From an uncultured Lachnospiraceae bacterium (lineage in GTDB: Bacteria; Bacillota; Clostridia; Lachnospirales; Lachnospiraceae), in NCBI GenBank assembly GCA_947177105.1, contig CAMWTF010000142.1, positions 1 to 6,645 of the forward strand: 6,645 nucleotides of DNA, in the 5' to 3' direction. Shown one piece after another: positions 5,317 through 6,645 of the stretch. The position numbers were made by a program, and so were the translations under genes. The notes under the pieces are model-generated. The model was given only the letters and a program-made list of their open reading frames with translations. It ran no database searches and was not told where the DNA came from. Positions within the stretch are counted from its first letter, which is position 1. Each line of letters starts with the position of its first letter.

Positions 5317-6309
5317 ATGGCAGGATTTGAAAACATCATAGGACAGGAGCAGATCAAGGCGCATCTGCAGGGGGCTCTGGAGTCTAAAAAAGTATCTCAT
5401 GCCTATATTATCAACGGAGAAAAATCCTCCGGCAAGGAATTTATCGCCAGAATATTTGCCATGGCGCTGCAGTGTGAACAGGGGGACAAAGAACCCTGTA
5501 ACGAGTGCCGTTCCTGTAAACAGGCGCTGTCCAAAAATCAGCCGGATATCATATATGTGAGTCATGAGAAACCCAATACGATCAGTGTGGATGATATTCG
5601 TGCGCAGGTAAACAATGACGTGGCAATCAAGCCCTATAGCAGCCGCTATAAAGTATATATCATCAATGAGGCGGAAAAGATGACACCACAGGCCCAGAAC
5701 GCCATACTAAAGACATTGGAGGAGCCGCCGGAGTATGCGGTGATACTGCTGCTGGTGTCCAATGTAAACACGCTGCTCCCCACAATTTTGAGCCGCTGTG
5801 TGCTGCTGAATATGAAGCCGGTCAGGGATGCCCTGATGAAAAAGTATCTGATGGAGGAATTGCAGGTACCTGATTACAAGGCGGATGTCTGTGTGGCTTT
5901 TGCCAGGGGAAATGTGGGAAAAGCCAAGGCGCTGGCCTCCAGCGAGGACTTCGAGAATGTGAAGAGCGAGGCGCTGGGATTGCTGAAATATGTGCAGGAC
6001 ATGGAGATTCCGGAGATTGTCACAGCCATCAAAAAGATCGGGGAATACAGGCTGGAGGTCAACGACTATCTGGATATTCTGGCTATATGGTACAGGGACG
6101 TACTGTTGTTCAAGGCCACAGCGGATGTCAATCATCTGGTGTTCCGGGAGGAGATTCAGGCCATCCGCAAGGTGGCGGGGCGCAGCAGTTATGAGGGCAT
6201 AGAAAACGTGATCCGGGCGCTGGACAAGGCGAAAAGACGTCTGGATGCCAATGTGAATTTCGATCTGACAATGGAACTGCTCTTCCTGGAAATGAAGGAA
6301 AACGGGTAA
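5317..6309 (+). CDS. holB: DNA polymerase III subunit delta' (clamp loader)
   Basis: Delta' is the fixed, ATPase-dead subunit of the clamp loader, which places the sliding beta clamp on DNA at the replication fork together with delta and the DnaX subunits. The 330 residues begin with the typical FENIIGQEQIKAHLQGALESKKVSHAYIING. The P-loop is GEKSSGKE (34-41), with glutamate replacing the S/T that holds magnesium, as expected for a non-hydrolysing subunit. A zinc module follows with C53, C61, C64 and C67. Later come YKVYIINEAEKMTPQAQNAILKTLEEPP (111-138), in which the Walker B region is NEAE rather than DEAD/DEAH, and the SRC motif (159-161) that gives the arginine finger to the neighbouring subunit. 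The helical C-terminal domain ends at 330. Length and gene order fit Firmicutes holB between yaaR and ricT. Confidence 0.96.
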   Translation: MAGFENIIGQEQIKAHLQGALESKKVSHAYIINGEKSSGKEFIARIFAMALQCEQGDKEPCNECRSCKQALSKNQPDIIYVSHEKPNTISVDDIRAQVNNDVAIKPYSSRYKVYIINEAEKMTPQAQNAILKTLEEPPEYAVILLLVSNVNTLLPTILSRCVLLNMKPVRDALMKKYLMEELQVPDYKADVCVAFARGNVGKAKALASSEDFENVKSEALGLLKYVQDMEIPEIVTAIKKIGEYRLEVNDYLDILAIWYRDVLLFKATADVNHLVFREEIQAIRKVAGRSSYEGIENVIRALDKAKRRLDANVNFDLTMELLFLEMKENG

Positions 6310-6316
6310 GAATTTT

Positions 6317-6335
6317 CCTCTTTCCATACAAGAGG
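6317..6335 (+). other. Short perfect hairpin after holB
   Basis: CCTCTT (6317-6322) pairs with AAGAGG (6330-6335) around a 7-base loop, seven bases after the holB stop. There is no T-run on either strand, so it is not a standard intrinsic terminator. It could act as a 3'-end stabilising structure. Confidence 0.4.
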
Positions 6336-6349
6336 GATTGTGCTAAAAT
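6321..6349 (+). promoter_or_regulatory. Candidate promoter for ricT with extended -10
   Basis: TTTCCA (6321-6326, four of six matches to TTGACA) is followed after 17 bases by TAAAAT (6344-6349, five of six), which has a TG one base upstream (6341-6342), giving the extended form TGCTAAAAT. Transcription would begin near 6356 and give ricT a leader of about 135 bases that contains the large palindrome at 6374-6437. Confidence 0.45.
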
Positions 6350-6365
6350 GAGTGAGATACGCAAA

Positions 6366-6444
6366 CAGGTTATACTACATAACGCCAGAATTTACCGTAT
6401 AGCACTGGTTAAACGTATATAGCTGGCGTAATGTAGTCAGGTTA
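6366..6444. repeat. 15-base inverted repeats with 7-base flanking direct repeats; hairpin or miniature insertion
   Basis: The left arm 6374-6388 (ACTACATAACGCCAG) and the right arm 6423-6437 (CTGGCGTAATGTAGT) are inverted repeats, pairing at 14 of 15 positions. They enclose a 34-base AT-rich centre. CAGGTTA lies directly outside on both sides (6366-6372 and 6438-6444), leaving 65 bases between. Terminal inverted repeats plus an exact direct repeat are what a small transposed element with a target duplication looks like. There is no room for a transposase. If transcribed, the same bases form a long stem in the ricT leader. The geometry is plain in the sequence; the origin is inference. Confidence 0.6.
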
Positions 6445-6477
6445 CTCGAAAATTTTAACTGTTTAGCAGTATAAAAA

Positions 6478-6483
6478 GTGAGG
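6478..6483 (+). promoter_or_regulatory. Ribosome binding site of ricT
   Basis: GTGAGG lies seven bases before ATG 6491 and supports that start for the partial gene. Confidence 0.6.
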
Positions 6484-6490
6484 TATATAG

Positions 6491-6645
6491 ATGACAAAAG
6501 TAGTAGGCATAAGGTTTCGCACCGCGGGTAAAATCTATTTTTTTGACCCGCTGCATTTTGAGATAAAGCGAGGGGAAAATGTGATAGTGGAGACTGCCAG
6601 GGGTATTGAGTTCGGCACGGCAGTCAGCGATGCCAGGGAAGTGGA
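6491..6645 (+). CDS. ricT: RicT/YaaT, PSP1-domain regulatory protein, N-terminal 51 codons only
   Basis: The window ends two bases into codon 52. The visible residues begin MTKVVGIRFRTAGKIYFFDPLHFEIKRG and continue with NVIVETARGIEFGTAV. This pattern, with F-D-P, a basic-G segment and VETxRGxExG, is the start of the PSP1 domain found in YaaT/RicT. In B. subtilis RicT works with RicA and RicF in a complex that promotes RNase Y-dependent mRNA processing and affects sporulation and competence. The C-terminal part, including the cysteines reported to hold an iron-sulfur cluster, lies outside the window. Position after holB matches the conserved order. A 181-base gap separates it from holB and may hold its own promoter. 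Confidence 0.92.
   Translation, partial: MTKVVGIRFRTAGKIYFFDPLHFEIKRGENVIVETARGIEFGTAVSDAREV

Larger units (their letters stand above)
6310..6490. other. Gap between holB and ricT, AT-rich, no supported gene
   Basis: This 181-base stretch holds the post-holB hairpin, the candidate extended -10 promoter and the palindrome with flanking repeats. Near its end is a second small inverted repeat, ACTG/CAGT (6458-6470). A 24-codon frame (6348-6422) is present, but its start codon lies inside the candidate -10 box, so both cannot be real in one transcript. Confidence 0.5.

Noticed and set aside
6348..6422. A 24-codon + strand frame (MSEIRKQVILHNARIYRIALVKRI) between holB and ricT, ending just before the right arm of the palindrome.
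   Set aside because: Its ATG lies inside the candidate extended -10 box and the nearest purine-rich site (AGAGGG, 6331-6336) is eleven bases away. Its length is within chance expectation. It was noted but not called as a gene.
6374..6437. Possible integron attC site, because of TAAC near the left arm and GTAA in the right arm.
   Set aside because: The expected outer core sites (RYYYAAC and GTTRRRY) are not at the ends, and there are no cassette-like genes nearby. The TAAC/GTAA pair is where the arms mismatch.

Overview
The window looks like chromosomal DNA of a Gram-positive Clostridia bacterium, most likely Lachnospiraceae. This rests on strong purine-rich Shine-Dalgarno sites, frequent AGA/AGG arginine codons, the protein family types, and a gene order matching the Bacillus subtilis yaaO-tmk-yaaQ-yaaR-holB-yaaT(ricT) neighbourhood. 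No alignment was run, so the taxonomy is inference. All recognised genes are on the + strand.

Layout: (1) 1-52 is the 3' part of a tRNA-Phe(GAA), followed by a strong hairpin terminator (69-106). (2) 165-764 is an HD-domain metal-dependent phosphohydrolase. After 18 bases comes an Orn/Lys/Arg-decarboxylase-family PLP enzyme (783-2390, YaaO/SpeA type). It carries seven frame-preserving 24-base repeats between its catalytic and C-terminal domains. (3) After a 174-base AT-rich gap comes pyruvate kinase (2565-3980). A guanylate-kinase-like P-loop kinase (3986-4588) follows five bases later and occupies the place held by thymidylate kinase in Bacillus. (4) A 244-base gap sits where Bacillus has yaaQ/darA; I see no convincing gene in it. 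(5) Then come yaaR (4833-5273), holB (5317-6309, clamp-loader delta') and, after a 181-base gap with a large palindrome, the start of ricT/yaaT (6491 to the window edge).

How the genes relate: holB is replication machinery, ricT belongs to the RNase Y-associated Ric complex, yaaR is a conserved gene of unknown role, and the Gmk-like kinase probably handles a nucleotide. The decarboxylase probably makes a polyamine precursor, and pyruvate kinase is glycolytic. They look like housekeeping genes kept together by ancient synteny rather than one pathway.

I see no phage, CRISPR, toxin-antitoxin or defence system. The observations most worth a second look are the octapeptide repeat array in the decarboxylase, the 65-base palindrome flanked by 7-base direct repeats before ricT, and the altered GMP-binding residues of the kinase in the tmk slot.
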